Shown: positions 13,810-23,799, counted from the first letter of the stretch. The stretch is 38,834 nucleotides of DNA from an uncultured Bacteroidales bacterium (GCA_947167075.1 CAMVGR010000017.1:1-38834); one strand, 5' to 3'. Notes: generated by a model not told the origin, from the letters alone. Made by a program: numbers and translations.

Positions 13810-14886
13810 ATGTCGTTCCGCACCACCATAAGCTGGCTTTTGCTACCACTTTCGATGTGGTATGCTGTTGGCGTGTTGGTGCGGAACTTCCTTTATGCCA
13901 TCGGCCTTAAACGGCAAGAGGCACCCCACATCACCACCATTGGTGTGGGGAACCTGTCGACCGGAGGGAGCGGCAAGACCCCCACGGCAGACTATCTGAT
14001 CGACCTGCTCAGCCCCACCTATCGCGTAGCACTGCTGAGCCGTGGCTATAAACGCCACAGCAAAGGCTTTGTGCTAGACGACGGCCGTCACAACCCAGCC
14101 CAATTGGGCGACGAGCCAGCTATGCTCGCCTCGAAGCATCCCGACATCCAAGTGGCGGTATGTGCGAATCGGATGGAGGGGGTACAGCACCTGATGGAGC
14201 TGGAACAAGGCCCCGAAGTGATAATACTGGACGATGTATACCAGCACCGTAAAATAAAGCCCAGCATCAACATCCTGCTCACCGAGTACCACCATCCCTT
14301 CTATCGCGACAAAATACTGCCCTACGGCAATCTGCGCGAATTCCGTTCGGCTCGTCAGCGTGCCTCCATAGTCATTGTCACCAAATGTCCACCGCACCTG
14401 AACCCGATAGATAAGCACAACATCATCGCCGACCTGCGCCTGCTCAACTTCCAGAAAGTCTTTTTCTCCTACCTACGATATGGAACGCTGAAAACACTCG
14501 ATGGGGTCGATGCCGGCATCGACCTACAGGATGTGGAACACCTGCTGGTTGTGACCGGAATAGCACACCCCGAGCCCATGCTGCGGGAATTGCGGCGCAC
14601 CAGCAAGGTGCATCACCTAGCATACCCCGACCACTACAACTACTCGCGGCGCGACATGGCTCGAATCCAAGCAGCCTTCGACTCCATCCCAGGCGAGAAA
14701 AAGCTAATCGTCACCACAGAGAAAGACGCTATCCGCATGAAGAGCCTGGCAGAAGGCCTACCCATCTACGTGCTACCCGTCAGCATGGCATTCCACGACA
14801 CCAACGAAATGGACTTCGACAAAATCATAGAATCCACCGTACGGGAAAACATCTCATTCCTCTCCAAACTGAGCATCTGGAGCTAA
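13810..14886 (+). CDS. lpxK: Tetraacyldisaccharide 4'-kinase LpxK
   Basis: Phosphorylates the 4' position of the lipid A disaccharide at the cytoplasmic face of the inner membrane. 358 residues. An N-terminal hydrophobic segment (8-30) anchors it; the P-loop STGGSGKTPTA lies at 50-60. Further landmarks are LLSRGYKR, LGDEPAMLA, ILDDVYQHR (family DDxxQHR) and LPYGNLRE. It starts three bases after rubrerythrin and most likely depends on that promoter. It is the only lipid A gene here, separate from other lpx genes, and it shows that the organism makes LPS. Confidence 0.95.
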   Translation: MSFRTTISWLLLPLSMWYAVGVLVRNFLYAIGLKRQEAPHITTIGVGNLSTGGSGKTPTADYLIDLLSPTYRVALLSRGYKRHSKGFVLDDGRHNPAQLGDEPAMLASKHPDIQVAVCANRMEGVQHLMELEQGPEVIILDDVYQHRKIKPSINILLTEYHHPFYRDKILPYGNLREFRSARQRASIVIVTKCPPHLNPIDKHNIIADLRLLNFQKVFFSYLRYGTLKTLDGVDAGIDLQDVEHLLVVTGIAHPEPMLRELRRTSKVHHLAYPDHYNYSRRDMARIQAAFDSIPGEKKLIVTTEKDAIRMKSLAEGLPIYVLPVSMAFHDTNEMDFDKIIESTVRENISFLSKLSIWS

Positions 14887-14898
14887 AGCAGTATAAAA

Positions 14899-14921
14899 CA
14901 ATAGCAAACTCTATGCTATTG
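14899..14921 (-). terminator. Terminator of the hisS operon
   Basis: 7-bp stem CAATAGC (14899-14905) with 14915-14921, 9-base loop; on the minus strand it is followed by TTTTAT. It separates convergent lpxK and the unknown envelope gene. Confidence 0.55.
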
Positions 14922-14936
14922 AAAAGCATTTGAAGA

Positions 14937-15935
14937 TTATTTCTTGATGTAGCTGAGGAAGTCAAGGTCGATGCTGAACGAGATGAATGGTTTCAGCAGC
15001 CATGACTTGGCTGTAATGTCGCCGATGGCGAGGGCATTAGGGATGGTCTGGCCGTCCTTGTAGCCCGACACCAACACTTCGTATTCGGCTATGTTGAATC
15101 CGATGGTGAGGTAGAAAAAGTCGACAAATCTGAACGAGGGCCCTACATAGAAGTTCTTGAAGAGGTTGCTTCCGCCGAAGCCCACATAGAAACCCAGGTC
15201 GTAGGCGAAATCCTGGTCGAACTTGGGTATTTCTCCCGCTCTCAATGTGTGCTTCTTATTAAAGGCCGATGTCAGATCCCACAGCATCACCGAGGCCCCG
15301 GTAACGAAGTCGAACTCTATGTTGCCGGCATTGCGGTTGCGCACAATCTTGTCGTATGTACCATCGTAGTTTCCCTGTGCATCTGCCCGCGGTTGCAGTC
15401 GCACCTCCCAATTAGGCGTACGATAGAATCGCATGGCGATACCCTGTATGGGACGTATCTTCTTCTTGCGGTTGGTGGCAGCAGCCACCTTATCTTCGGC
15501 AGCCTTGGCTCGTTCTGCCAGGTATTTGTTTGCCTCTTCTTTGCGCACTGCTTCAATCTCGGCCACACGGACCACTGCCCTTAACGAGTCCACCACATGG
15601 ATATAGTAGTTTCGCTCCGCTTCCAGCTTCTCCTTGTCCACTCCGTTGGCAGTCAGTATCTCACGATAGAACACCTCCTTCTCCTGCAGGGCCTTCAGTG
15701 CCGCGGTGTCTGCCACTCTTACTGTGACTGTGTCGGTATGTAGGATATAGATCGAGTCGACGCGGAGCAGGGTCACCGTGTCTGTTCGGAGGAGATAGAC
15801 GGTATCTGTGGTGGACGACGGGGGCACCGCCTCGGACCACACACCGACGCCAGCCTCGCTGACGGAGTCTATCACCTGCGACCATGCAGACAGGGAGGAT
15901 ATAAGCAATACTATGAAGAGAATACGTTTCATCAT
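14937..15935 (-). CDS. Secreted envelope protein with octad repeat and coiled coil, unknown function
   Basis: 332 residues. Signal peptide 1-20 ending SAWSQ. Residues 43-74 are four 8-residue repeats of the type [32 protein letters not shown], an alternating pattern suited to beta strands. Residues about 80-160 are a charged Ala/Glu/Lys-rich coiled coil. The C-terminal half (about 165-332) has amphipathic aromatic-rich strands ([20 protein letters not shown]) resembling an outer-membrane or membrane-associated beta structure. I recognise no family. Its ATG overlaps the hisS stop codon (ATGA), so it is translated from the hisS mRNA. A structural link from outer membrane to periplasm is a guess. 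Confidence 0.75.
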   Translation of the reverse strand: MMKRILFIVLLISSLSAWSQVIDSVSEAGVGVWSEAVPPSSTTDTVYLLRTDTVTLLRVDSIYILHTDTVTVRVADTAALKALQEKEVFYREILTANGVDKEKLEAERNYYIHVVDSLRAVVRVAEIEAVRKEEANKYLAERAKAAEDKVAAATNRKKKIRPIQGIAMRFYRTPNWEVRLQPRADAQGNYDGTYDKIVRNRNAGNIEFDFVTGASVMLWDLTSAFNKKHTLRAGEIPKFDQDFAYDLGFYVGFGGSNLFKNFYVGPSFRFVDFFYLTIGFNIAEYEVLVSGYKDGQTIPNALAIGDITAKSWLLKPFISFSIDLDFLSYIKK

Positions 15936-17281
15936 ATACGTGCTATCAATTCCTCGACCGTCAGGGTCGCCTGAGTGCCGTCGACCATGTTTTTCAATGT
16001 CACTGTGCCATCGTTCATCTCGCTTTCGCCCACAAATGCCACATAAGGCACCTGCTTGCGGTTAGCAAAGTCCATCTGCTTCTTCATTTTGGCAGCATCC
16101 GGATAGATCAGTGTGCTGATGCCCTCTGCACGTAAGCGAGCGGCAATCTTCACACAGGCCGACTGCTCGGCAGGGCCAAAGTTAATAAACATGATGCGGG
16201 CCGACTGTTCCAAGCCCTCTGGGAATGCATTCAGCTCTGTAAGAACATCATATATACGGTCGGCTCCGAAACTGATACCCACGCCGCTCACATCGGGCAT
16301 GCCGAAGATACCGGTGAGGTTGTCGTAGCGCCCACCTCCGCAGATGCTACCTATCTGCACATCGCGGGCCTTCACCTCGAAGATGGCTCCGGTGTAGTAG
16401 TTCAATCCTCTGGCAAGTGTGAGGTCTAGTTCCACACTGCACTTCATGTCGGCTGAAGTGATTAGGCCAAACAGTTCCCTCAGTTCCTCCACTCCTTTGT
16501 GGCCTACCTCAACGCCATCAAACATCTGGTCCAGACTGCCTAGCTTCTGCTCCGTGTCACCCGTTAGGGCGAATACAGGATCCAGCATGGCTATCTGTTG
16601 GTCTGTGAGGCCTCGTTCGCGTAGCTCTGCCCGCACATTGTCGAGGCCGATCTTGTCCAGCTTGTCGATGGCCACCGTGATGTCCACCAGGCGATCCGGT
16701 GCTCCCACCATCTCGGCAATGCCGGCCAGCACCTTGCGGTTGTTTATCTTCACCACCACATTGATCCCCAGGCGACCGAATACCATATCGATCATTTGGA
16801 CCAGCTCCAGCTCGTTCAGCAACGAGGTGCTTCCAATCATGTCGGCATCGCACTGGTAGAACTCGCGGTAGCGTCCCTTCTGCGGGCGGTCGGCCCTCCA
16901 CACGGGCTGCAACTGGTAGCGGCGGAATGGGAAGGTCACCTGCTCGCGGTGTTGCACCACAAACCGAGCAAACGGCACTGTCAGATCGTAGCGGAGGCCG
17001 CGGTCGCATATCTGTGGGGCCACCTTGTGGTAGTCCTGAGCGAAATCCACTCCCTCCATGAAATCACCCGAATTGAGCACTTTGAAAAGAAGCTTGTCGC
17101 CCTCTTCGCCATACTTTCCCATCAGCGTGGAGAGATTCTCGAGCGATGGAGTCTCGATGGGTTCGAATGCAAAAAGGTGGAAAACCGACCGAATAGTGTC
17201 GAAAATATAGTTACGACGAGCCATCTCCGTCGGCAGAAAATCTCGCGTACCCTTTGGTATTGAACATTTAACAGTTGCCAT
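15932..17281 (-). CDS. hisS: Histidine--tRNA ligase
   Basis: 449 residues from the ATG at 17281, opening [17 protein letters not shown], the typical start of Bacteroidetes HisRS. The open frame runs 46 codons upstream, but that part crosses the promoter and is non-homologous. Class II motifs: motif 1 near GTRDFLP and the following helix, motif 2 [19 protein letters not shown] and [11 protein letters not shown], the histidine-specific [14 protein letters not shown], and motif 3 [11 protein letters not shown]. The C-terminal anticodon-binding domain covers the last 95 residues. An unknown envelope gene overlaps its stop by four bases. Confidence 0.96.
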   Translation of the reverse strand: MATVKCSIPKGTRDFLPTEMARRNYIFDTIRSVFHLFAFEPIETPSLENLSTLMGKYGEEGDKLLFKVLNSGDFMEGVDFAQDYHKVAPQICDRGLRYDLTVPFARFVVQHREQVTFPFRRYQLQPVWRADRPQKGRYREFYQCDADMIGSTSLLNELELVQMIDMVFGRLGINVVVKINNRKVLAGIAEMVGAPDRLVDITVAIDKLDKIGLDNVRAELRERGLTDQQIAMLDPVFALTGDTEQKLGSLDQMFDGVEVGHKGVEELRELFGLITSADMKCSVELDLTLARGLNYYTGAIFEVKARDVQIGSICGGGRYDNLTGIFGMPDVSGVGISFGADRIYDVLTELNAFPEGLEQSARIMFINFGPAEQSACVKIAARLRAEGISTLIYPDAAKMKKQMDFANRKQVPYVAFVGESEMNDGTVTLKNMVDGTQATLTVEELIARI

Positions 17282-17300
17282 ATCGTAATAATTTGGAAAT

Positions 17301-17309
17301 GCAAATATA
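17301..17309 (-). promoter_or_regulatory. -7 promoter element of hisS
   Basis: TATATTTGC on the minus strand, 20 bases before the start codon at 17281. No convincing -33 box. Its position supports the choice of start. Confidence 0.6.
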
Positions 17310-17434
17310 ACAAAAAATATCGAAACCATTGATGTCCTACAAAACTTTTGGATTATTTGCCCTAGAAAAAGGTCCAAAAACGGCCTCAAAAGCCAAAATC
17401 GCAACCGGCTGTAAACCAATGCTAAAGACAGACC

Positions 17435-17500
17435 ATCTCTTACTCATCTCTTACTTATCTCCTAGTCATCCATTATTCAACTTTTATTCGAGTAAGAGAT
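17435..17500 (+). repeat. 66-bp intergenic element, copy 2
   Basis: Six 11-bp units: ATCTCTTACTC, ATCTCTTACTT, ATCTCCTAGTC, ATCCATTATTC, AACTTTTATTC and, inverted, GAGTAAGAGAT. Unit 6 is a perfect reverse complement of unit 1, so the ends could pair as an 11-bp stem. GCAGGCG after the end recalls GATAGGCG in copy 1. Confidence 0.85.
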
Positions 17501-17666
17501 AAGCAGGCGATGGTAAAATTGTCGATAGGATAAAACAACCGATTGACTTCTCTATCATCGCCATGCGACTCTTTGTCTTCACTTTGTATATTCTCCCCAG
17601 CAATGCCGCTTTCTTTTTCGGAAACCAATATCATGGCGCTATCGCTGCAAAGACAAATGAAAAAAA

Positions 17667-17697
17667 GAGGATGCCCTTTAGCATTAGGGGCATCCTC
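17667..17697 (-). terminator. Terminator of the T9SS cargo operon
   Basis: 10-bp stem GAGGATGCCC (17667-17676) with 17688-17697 and an 11-base loop; on the minus strand the stem is followed by a run of seven T. A strong intrinsic terminator 25 bases past the FN3 gene stop. Confidence 0.9.
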
Positions 17698-17722
17698 TCC
17701 TGCTGTTGAATAAGCTATAAGT

Positions 17723-20700
17723 CTACTTGACGATAAGTTTGCGAACACTTATCCAGTCCTCTGTCTGCACATGCACGAAATAGGTGCCGGCGGCCATGTC
17801 GCCAAGGTTGAGCTCGGTGATGCCAGTCGTAGTGTTGAACTGCGACACTTGGCGACCGTCCACACTCAAAATGCTCACCTTGGCAGTGCCTTCAAAAGCA
17901 TCAAGGCAGAGGGTTACGCGGTCGGTGGCGGGGTTGGGCTGCAGCATGAATCGCGCGTTGCGACCCTCTGCATTGTCCACTCCCAGCACGCTAGCATTCA
18001 CCTCGCTCCACACACTGTTCCATCCCTCTTCGCACACAGTGCGGACACGGAAAGTGTAGGTTTTGGCCTTCAACCCTTTGACGGTGTATGTAGTGCCTGA
18101 CACCAAGGCATATCCAATCTGTTCGTTCGGGTCCGATTGGTTCTCGCCCCAGCTGACAAGGTAGTCGGTATAATTGTCTGCAGCCTTCCATTCAAGCACT
18201 ACTTCGTTTCCATTCGTCACGGCATTGAGGCCGGTGACGGGTGCACAGAGCAGTTGTATGGTGGTTGTCTCGCTCCAATCGCCCACCATCTGTCCGTCGT
18301 CGCCGCAGAAGGCCCTCACACGCACCTTATAGCTAGCACCCGGTATCAGCCCATCGATGGTAGCTGGACATGTGTTTACGTCGTACAGCTGGTTGAAGTC
18401 GTCGTTCCATACATGCACTTCCCATCGGCTGGCCACGGTGGTATTGCTCCAGGTGATGGTGGCTGTGGTGGCGGTGATATTATTCAGCTTCACATCTGTA
18501 GGAACAGAGCAGGCGGTGTCGGTGGTGGCATGTACGATGACCTCGTCGGAATATCCCAGGCCGATGCCCGAGCAGTCGCGACGCAGACGGATGTCGTACT
18601 GGGTCATGGCAGGCAGCATGGTGAAGGTGAATTTGAGACCGTCGGTGCTTTTCACCGTGACGGAATTCTCCCATGCAGTGGAGCCGGTGGGACGAACTGA
18701 GAGTTCCACGTCGAGGTCCTTCTCATTGTACCACCTGACGGTAATGGTGCTGGATGTGGTAGCGACAGACTCCACCACCGGAGGATAGCACTCCGACTTG
18801 CAGGAGAGCAGCTTGATGTCAGGCACTGCCGCATTCTCCATGTGTTTATATTTTTCGTCGAGGAACGAGAGGTTGTCGATAGGAATCCCGTTTACCGAAC
18901 GGGCATACACAAAGCGATTGGTATCAGAAGCGTGTCCACCGAAATAAAGGGCATCTGACTTTATACAGGAGCTACCACTGTTGTAGAACCCGATAACAAT
19001 ATTGCTACTCCCGTCCCAATGGAAAGGTGCATCCAGACCGATGCGTACATCTCCTGTCGTGGAGAATGTGGCAGGGCCATGATAGACCTTTTTGAAAGAG
19101 TCGTCGTACAGGAAGTCGGTTAGTTCGGTGGCCGTGGTGTGGGCCATAAAGACGAGTATGTCGTCCAACAATGTGCCGAGGTTGACGCTATCGGCCACAA
19201 ATGCGATGGCATCGATGTCGCCCAGTCCGGCTAGCATCGACTTGTCAATTAGTACCTCTGAATAGGAATGACAACCCGCCCAATCCATGGTTGAGGTGGA
19301 GGATGGGCCACGAGAATCGATGGCAATGAGGGCATCCTCGATCGTGGTATCCTTGGCACTTGGAGGATAGTTGAGGTATGTGTCGAAATTGTCGCAGAAG
19401 AGGGTGGTGAAGGTTTGGGATGGGCTTGGGTCACCGTACGTTCCATCGTCGCAGACCGACTGCATTCTGACCGTATATGAATTAGACTTCAGCAGCGGAC
19501 TAACCAGGGTGCTGCCCGAACCATCCTCGCCTTCGACAGAATACGAAGTCCAGCTCCAGTCATTCGTGCGGCGTATTTGGATACGATGCTTGTCGAGTGC
19601 ACTCTCGCTCCATTTCACAGTAACAGCCCTTTCGGTAATGTCGTCTAGGGTGAATGTTGGCGGGGCACATCGGTTGGCGGCACCGACACGAATATCGTCG
19701 ATAGACACACCCTCTGCATCATCAAAGGCAGTACCCAAGATAGCCACCTGATAGAATGCTGCACCCTGAGACTTGGGTAGCTTTACATATTGGCGGAAGT
19801 ACTCGCCAGGGGCTGGCTCCATTTCGACTATCTTGACCCAATCCTTATCGTTGGCATCACGATACAACACCGACAGATGATCCACCTTGTAGAAAGGCGA
19901 GACGCTACAGAAATGGCTGAACGACAGCTCGGCTATCGTATCCATCCCAGAGAAGTCGAAGGTGGGAAGGGTGAGCATTGCTTCGCCAGGCTGACCAGAC
20001 AGGAAATAGCACTCCGACCCGCTTTGGGCCTTCATGCCAGAAAAGGGATAGTCGACAACACTGGAATGTCGCCACGTGACCATGTTGCCGTTAATCTTCC
20101 ACATACACACTGTGTCTGCGGCGTTCTCGAGGTCGGTAGTGTAGGGTGTGTCGCGGGTAACTGTCACTGGTTCGCATGTGGTAGAGTGTTTACCCAGTGC
20201 AACAGCCTCCGTCACCTTATCCCCTCCACAGTCGCCTTCGATCCATACGTAGTATTCTGTATTGGGCGACAGACCTGTGACACATATTATACTACTGTCC
20301 GACGAGCCTTTGATAGCAAGGCTTTTATCAAGTTCGTCGCTTGTGCTGCAATACACATTGTATCCATCATGGTTGGCATGATCATTCCTCACCAGCACAG
20401 TGATGGCATCGTCGCTCTTCCCTATCACCCCGAAGTCGCCAGTCAAATATCCGCAGTCGGGCCTCTCCTCGATGGTGATGTCGTCGAGGGTGACATTGGT
20501 GCCATCGCTGACACGGTGTCTTACCCTGATAAACAACTGATTGTCCGAACCCGTATAGCTCGAAAGGTCGAGCGACCCCTGCTTCCATGCGTAGTCTGTG
20601 GCATCATAATGGATGGTATCGACAAGGGTGTATGTGGATGGATCCGAGGGGTCGCCTACAGCACCCACCTCTATCACTCCGCCGTCGTCGGCATTATAGC

Positions 20701-21643
20701 AATAGTAGTACAGGTTGACCGCCAGATCCTTCAAGTTGGCATCGAGCGGAGGGGTGATAAGGGTCGGTACATACACATCGCCCGTCTGGAACCAGAAGGC
20801 ACCTACTGTGCCACTGTGTGCATTCCCATATGTTTGCGGATAGAGCTGATTATTGGAGTTGCCCGTACGATGCCAGCACTCATTAATGTCCGACCACTTG
20901 TTGACAAAAAAGTCCTCAAAATCGACCACAAGAGGTATTTCCACCTTCGAACACTTGGTAGCAAACTGGCCTTTCACCTGTGCAGAGTAGCTTTCGTCGC
21001 CACAGTCTGTGCGTAATCTAAAGAAATAGTCCGAACCCGGGGTCAAACCGCCAATGGTGAAGGTTTTGGCACTGACGGCTACCCAATCCGAATCGGTGAA
21101 GAGATCAACAGTGTCGAAAGCGTACTGCCACGACGAGGCACCGCTCTCGAAACTGACTTCGACCGAGGTATCTGTGATATTGTCGAACTTAAGATTGGTA
21201 GGTTCAGCACAGTCAACATCTACACACGCATAGGTCTCGAGCAACTCCACAGAGGCAAGCGGCGCAGTCTCGAACCCAATTTGGCTCAGATGTAGTGTTC
21301 CTAGCGAGTCGGTAATCACCAATTCGATGGCCGTTGGATCGCCCATTACATCCCAAAGATTGACGGTGATTTTGCCCAATGTGCTGCACAGTCGTACTGT
21401 GTCGACCCCAGCCCCCATAAGGATGGCTACCGTATAGTCGTAGTTTTCCTGGTCGATTTCCACCATGAAAGAGTTCCATGCCCCCACCGTAGTCTCGTTT
21501 CGTTCGACGACTAGATAACAGTCGGAATTCCCGTCGCTGCACACTGTGGGTGCAGACACCGGATTTTGCGCCACGGCACTAGGTGTTGCTGTTCCGAAGA
21601 TGGCCAACAGGCCTGCGATTATAATTAAGTATATCTTTTTCAT
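17723..21643 (-). CDS. T9SS-secreted multidomain protein with six fibronectin III domains
   Basis: 1306 residues. Signal peptide 1-26 (cut after SAVAQ). Order: an N-terminal beta domain, FN3-1, a MAM/jelly-roll-like module (DFEDFF to ITIEERPDC), FN3-2, a second such module, FN3-3, a separate beta domain with a DIDAIAF motif, FN3-4 to FN3-6, then a type A T9SS sorting domain (MLQPNPATDRV to the final VRKLIVK). Each FN3 except the last has a Cys in its F-G loop (RTDCG, EGDCG, QSVCD, RRDCS, RAFCG, RTVCE) and one at its end, suggesting a conserved disulfide. No catalytic motif is seen; surface adhesion or scaffold is the likely role. It follows the anchor-L gene after 29 bases. Confidence 0.9.
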   Translation of the reverse strand: MKKIYLIIIAGLLAIFGTATPSAVAQNPVSAPTVCSDGNSDCYLVVERNETTVGAWNSFMVEIDQENYDYTVAILMGAGVDTVRLCSTLGKITVNLWDVMGDPTAIELVITDSLGTLHLSQIGFETAPLASVELLETYACVDVDCAEPTNLKFDNITDTSVEVSFESGASSWQYAFDTVDLFTDSDWVAVSAKTFTIGGLTPGSDYFFRLRTDCGDESYSAQVKGQFATKCSKVEIPLVVDFEDFFVNKWSDINECWHRTGNSNNQLYPQTYGNAHSGTVGAFWFQTGDVYVPTLITPPLDANLKDLAVNLYYYCYNADDGGVIEVGAVGDPSDPSTYTLVDTIHYDATDYAWKQGSLDLSSYTGSDNQLFIRVRHRVSDGTNVTLDDITIEERPDCGYLTGDFGVIGKSDDAITVLVRNDHANHDGYNVYCSTSDELDKSLAIKGSSDSSIICVTGLSPNTEYYVWIEGDCGGDKVTEAVALGKHSTTCEPVTVTRDTPYTTDLENAADTVCMWKINGNMVTWRHSSVVDYPFSGMKAQSGSECYFLSGQPGEAMLTLPTFDFSGMDTIAELSFSHFCSVSPFYKVDHLSVLYRDANDKDWVKIVEMEPAPGEYFRQYVKLPKSQGAAFYQVAILGTAFDDAEGVSIDDIRVGAANRCAPPTFTLDDITERAVTVKWSESALDKHRIQIRRTNDWSWTSYSVEGEDGSGSTLVSPLLKSNSYTVRMQSVCDDGTYGDPSPSQTFTTLFCDNFDTYLNYPPSAKDTTIEDALIAIDSRGPSSTSTMDWAGCHSYSEVLIDKSMLAGLGDIDAIAFVADSVNLGTLLDDILVFMAHTTATELTDFLYDDSFKKVYHGPATFSTTGDVRIGLDAPFHWDGSSNIVIGFYNSGSSCIKSDALYFGGHASDTNRFVYARSVNGIPIDNLSFLDEKYKHMENAAVPDIKLLSCKSECYPPVVESVATTSSTITVRWYNEKDLDVELSVRPTGSTAWENSVTVKSTDGLKFTFTMLPAMTQYDIRLRRDCSGIGLGYSDEVIVHATTDTACSVPTDVKLNNITATTATITWSNTTVASRWEVHVWNDDFNQLYDVNTCPATIDGLIPGASYKVRVRAFCGDDGQMVGDWSETTTIQLLCAPVTGLNAVTNGNEVVLEWKAADNYTDYLVSWGENQSDPNEQIGYALVSGTTYTVKGLKAKTYTFRVRTVCEEGWNSVWSEVNASVLGVDNAEGRNARFMLQPNPATDRVTLCLDAFEGTAKVSILSVDGRQVSQFNTTTGITELNLGDMAAGTYFVHVQTEDWISVRKLIVK

Positions 21644-21672
21644 AATGCTGTGTCTTTAACCATTAATAAACA

Positions 21673-23418
21673 CTATCTATTGACCATCACCTTGGCACCA
21701 CTGCGTCCGGTGGCGGTGGTGACACGTATTCCGTAGGTGCCGTTTTCCAACCCCTCGGTCGAAAGCGTCACCGTGCCGTGGGCCTGGCTGTACACATGAT
21801 CCATCACCTTGCGCCCCTCGACGGAGAATACCTCTACCCGCTCCAATCCTTCTGCCTCGATGTTAATCCTGTCGATGGCTGGGTTGGGATAGACTCGTGC
21901 GGCTGCTTCGTCCAGCTCCAACACACCTACCGGAATATCTTTGGCATTGATGAGCACATGCACCATGGCTGTGTCGCTATTGCATCCCGAGCCTCCCGTG
22001 GCAATCACCCTGTAGTCGCGGCTCTCGAATATCATAGCCGACGACTTGCCCGCATAGGGGTTGTCGATACCCGTGGCCAGCGTGCCGTCGAGGTTCTGCC
22101 ACACATATCTCACGTTGTCGCCATACACTAGGTTGGCCGCCACCTCGAAACAGCTCTCACCGCACCTGATAGTGGTGTCGGCCAACTTCACATCGCCGCC
22201 ACGCACCAGCACATACTGCTGTGTGTCGTGGATTACCAGCTGTGGCACATCGGGGCACAACTGGCTCTCCAGGTAGAGCTCTATCGTCTTGTTCTGACTT
22301 AGGTCGGCAGTGGGAAGTCCCTTGATATAGTATATACGCGGCGTGTTGTCTACAACGATGGCATTGGTATCGACAGGATGACCGAACTCGTCAAAGACAT
22401 CGTAGTCGACCCCCTGCAGGGCGGTGCCGCCATATTTGATGTGCACTATGCCTGTCTCGAAATCCTCCTCCTCGAGGCTGAAGCTACGCTCGAAAGGGCA
22501 ATGGCCGCTTACTGTATCGACAGTGGTGGTGGAGAAACCCGTTTCTGTACGTTGAGCCTTAAAGGACGACCCCTCTATGAACACGCCGCTGTCCCATGCG
22601 TTGTCGCCCACGTTGCACACCGAGATATGCATGTGGTAGACAGCACATGGCACCACACTGGCACGAGCCACCAGCTTGTCGGTAAAGCCATCGTACTGCA
22701 CCCCCTCCAGCGGAGTCTCATCGTCGGTCTCGTTGTGGATAAAATAGTCGCTATACAACGAGTAGCAATCGTTGAGGGTGTTGTTGCCGTGCGAGCCATC
22801 GTTCACAGTATTGACCGATACTGGGATACCATTGGGGTGATCCTCGCTTACTGTGTTGGGAATCATGGCGATATTCTTCGTCGTTTCGCCGCCTGTCTGT
22901 GGGTCAGGACCGGTCAGCAAAAACACGAAGAGGTCGTTCACCTGCTGGCAGCAGTATTCGATATACTCCTCCGAACCGAAGCAGTAGTTGAACGAAATAT
23001 TGCTGTTTAAGCATACAAAGTCAAAATCTAGCGTGGAGCAGTTGTAGATGTAGTGCGAGGCCATTTCCTGTATCGACACATCGCGATACACGTCGGGCCA
23101 GAGGTTCATGGTCATGTTTGAGGCATCGTTAGGTCCCACGGCTCCCGCTATGTCGCCCGTGGTCATGATAATACCCGACTCCATGCCAAGACCATCGTAG
23201 CCATTGGCATCGAACGTGCCTATCGACCTCACCCCGATGTCGCTAGCACTTCCAGCGTACTCGACGTTGAAGATGTACACTCCGTCGCCGGATACCAGAT
23301 TGTTTTTCAAGAACGATGTTGGCGACTGCCCTATGGCATCCGCCACCGTAATGTTCTGTGCACAAAGACATGAAACGATACATGCCCATGCAAATAAGGA
23401 TGTAAGAAAATGTTTCAT
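21673..23418 (-). CDS. Choice-of-anchor L domain protein with T9SS sorting domain
   Basis: 581 residues, signal peptide 1-20 (CLCAQ). Residues about 22-275 are a choice-of-anchor L domain: GLGMESGIIMTTGDI, FDFVCLNSNISFNYCFGSEEY, NDLFVFLLTGPDPQTGGE, NIAMIPNTV and PVSVNTVNDG follow the family in order. The middle has cysteine-containing beta modules, and the last 80 residues form a T9SS type A sorting domain (ARVYPNPAIDRINIEAEG to GAKVMVNR). It is therefore exported across the outer membrane and probably surface-attached. It is the first gene of a two-gene operon with the FN3 protein. The family often occurs in large extracellular proteins of unknown role. Confidence 0.9.
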   Translation of the reverse strand: MKHFLTSLFAWACIVSCLCAQNITVADAIGQSPTSFLKNNLVSGDGVYIFNVEYAGSASDIGVRSIGTFDANGYDGLGMESGIIMTTGDIAGAVGPNDASNMTMNLWPDVYRDVSIQEMASHYIYNCSTLDFDFVCLNSNISFNYCFGSEEYIEYCCQQVNDLFVFLLTGPDPQTGGETTKNIAMIPNTVSEDHPNGIPVSVNTVNDGSHGNNTLNDCYSLYSDYFIHNETDDETPLEGVQYDGFTDKLVARASVVPCAVYHMHISVCNVGDNAWDSGVFIEGSSFKAQRTETGFSTTTVDTVSGHCPFERSFSLEEEDFETGIVHIKYGGTALQGVDYDVFDEFGHPVDTNAIVVDNTPRIYYIKGLPTADLSQNKTIELYLESQLCPDVPQLVIHDTQQYVLVRGGDVKLADTTIRCGESCFEVAANLVYGDNVRYVWQNLDGTLATGIDNPYAGKSSAMIFESRDYRVIATGGSGCNSDTAMVHVLINAKDIPVGVLELDEAAARVYPNPAIDRINIEAEGLERVEVFSVEGRKVMDHVYSQAHGTVTLSTEGLENGTYGIRVTTATGRSGAKVMVNR

Positions 23419-23512
23419 TGCGTTATATGTTTGATTTATACTAGGTTTGCGTCAGCGATTCACCCGCCCTCAATCCTCCAAATCAACCGGTCACACAATA
23501 GCTTTTCGGAGT

Positions 23513-23521
23513 GCAAATATA
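23513..23521 (-). promoter_or_regulatory. -7 promoter element of the anchor-L/FN3 operon
   Basis: TATATTTGC on the minus strand, giving a leader of about 90 bases before 23418. A TTTCG sequence about 18 bases further upstream may be the -33 box. Confidence 0.55.
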
Positions 23522-23566
23522 CACATTTTATCTAATGTAGCGAAAAAATTTCTCAACTGCCGGCAT

Positions 23567-23575
23567 GGGGGGGGG
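23567..23575. repeat. G9 homopolymer upstream of the anchor-L promoter
   Basis: Nine consecutive G on the plus strand (C on the transcribed orientation), 45 bases upstream of the -7 box of the anchor-L/FN3 operon. Such tracts can change length by slippage. Confidence 0.8.
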
Positions 23576-23799
23576 TATTTTATTGATATTTAATGCATTA
23601 TTAGTACAATTTTTTTATTCTACACGTCTGTTTCTTCGGTCGAAATGATGCATTTTGCGCACTGTTTGGATAGAAAATGATGCCGTCGAAGAGGGATATA
23701 ACAAACCTGACCACAATATGGCATCCCAAAGAGGAGCACATCATGAAATGGGACGAAAGAGTTAAAATCTCTTAATTAAAGCCTATACAAATACATGCT

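Larger units (their letters stand above)
17310..17722. other. Intergenic region between hisS and the T9SS cargo genes
   Basis: About 410 bases. It holds copy 2 of the 66-bp element (17435-17500) and the terminator of the FN3 gene (17667-17697). The open frame 17473-17748 (minus) runs across both and overlaps the end of the FN3 gene, so I do not call it. Confidence 0.65.

Noticed and set aside
17473..17748. 91-codon open frame on the minus strand
   Set aside because: It runs through the FN3 terminator, the 66-bp element and the end of the FN3 gene.
19790..21016. 408-codon plus-strand open frame inside the FN3 gene
   Set aside because: Antisense shadow of a clearly coding frame with signal peptide and sorting domain.
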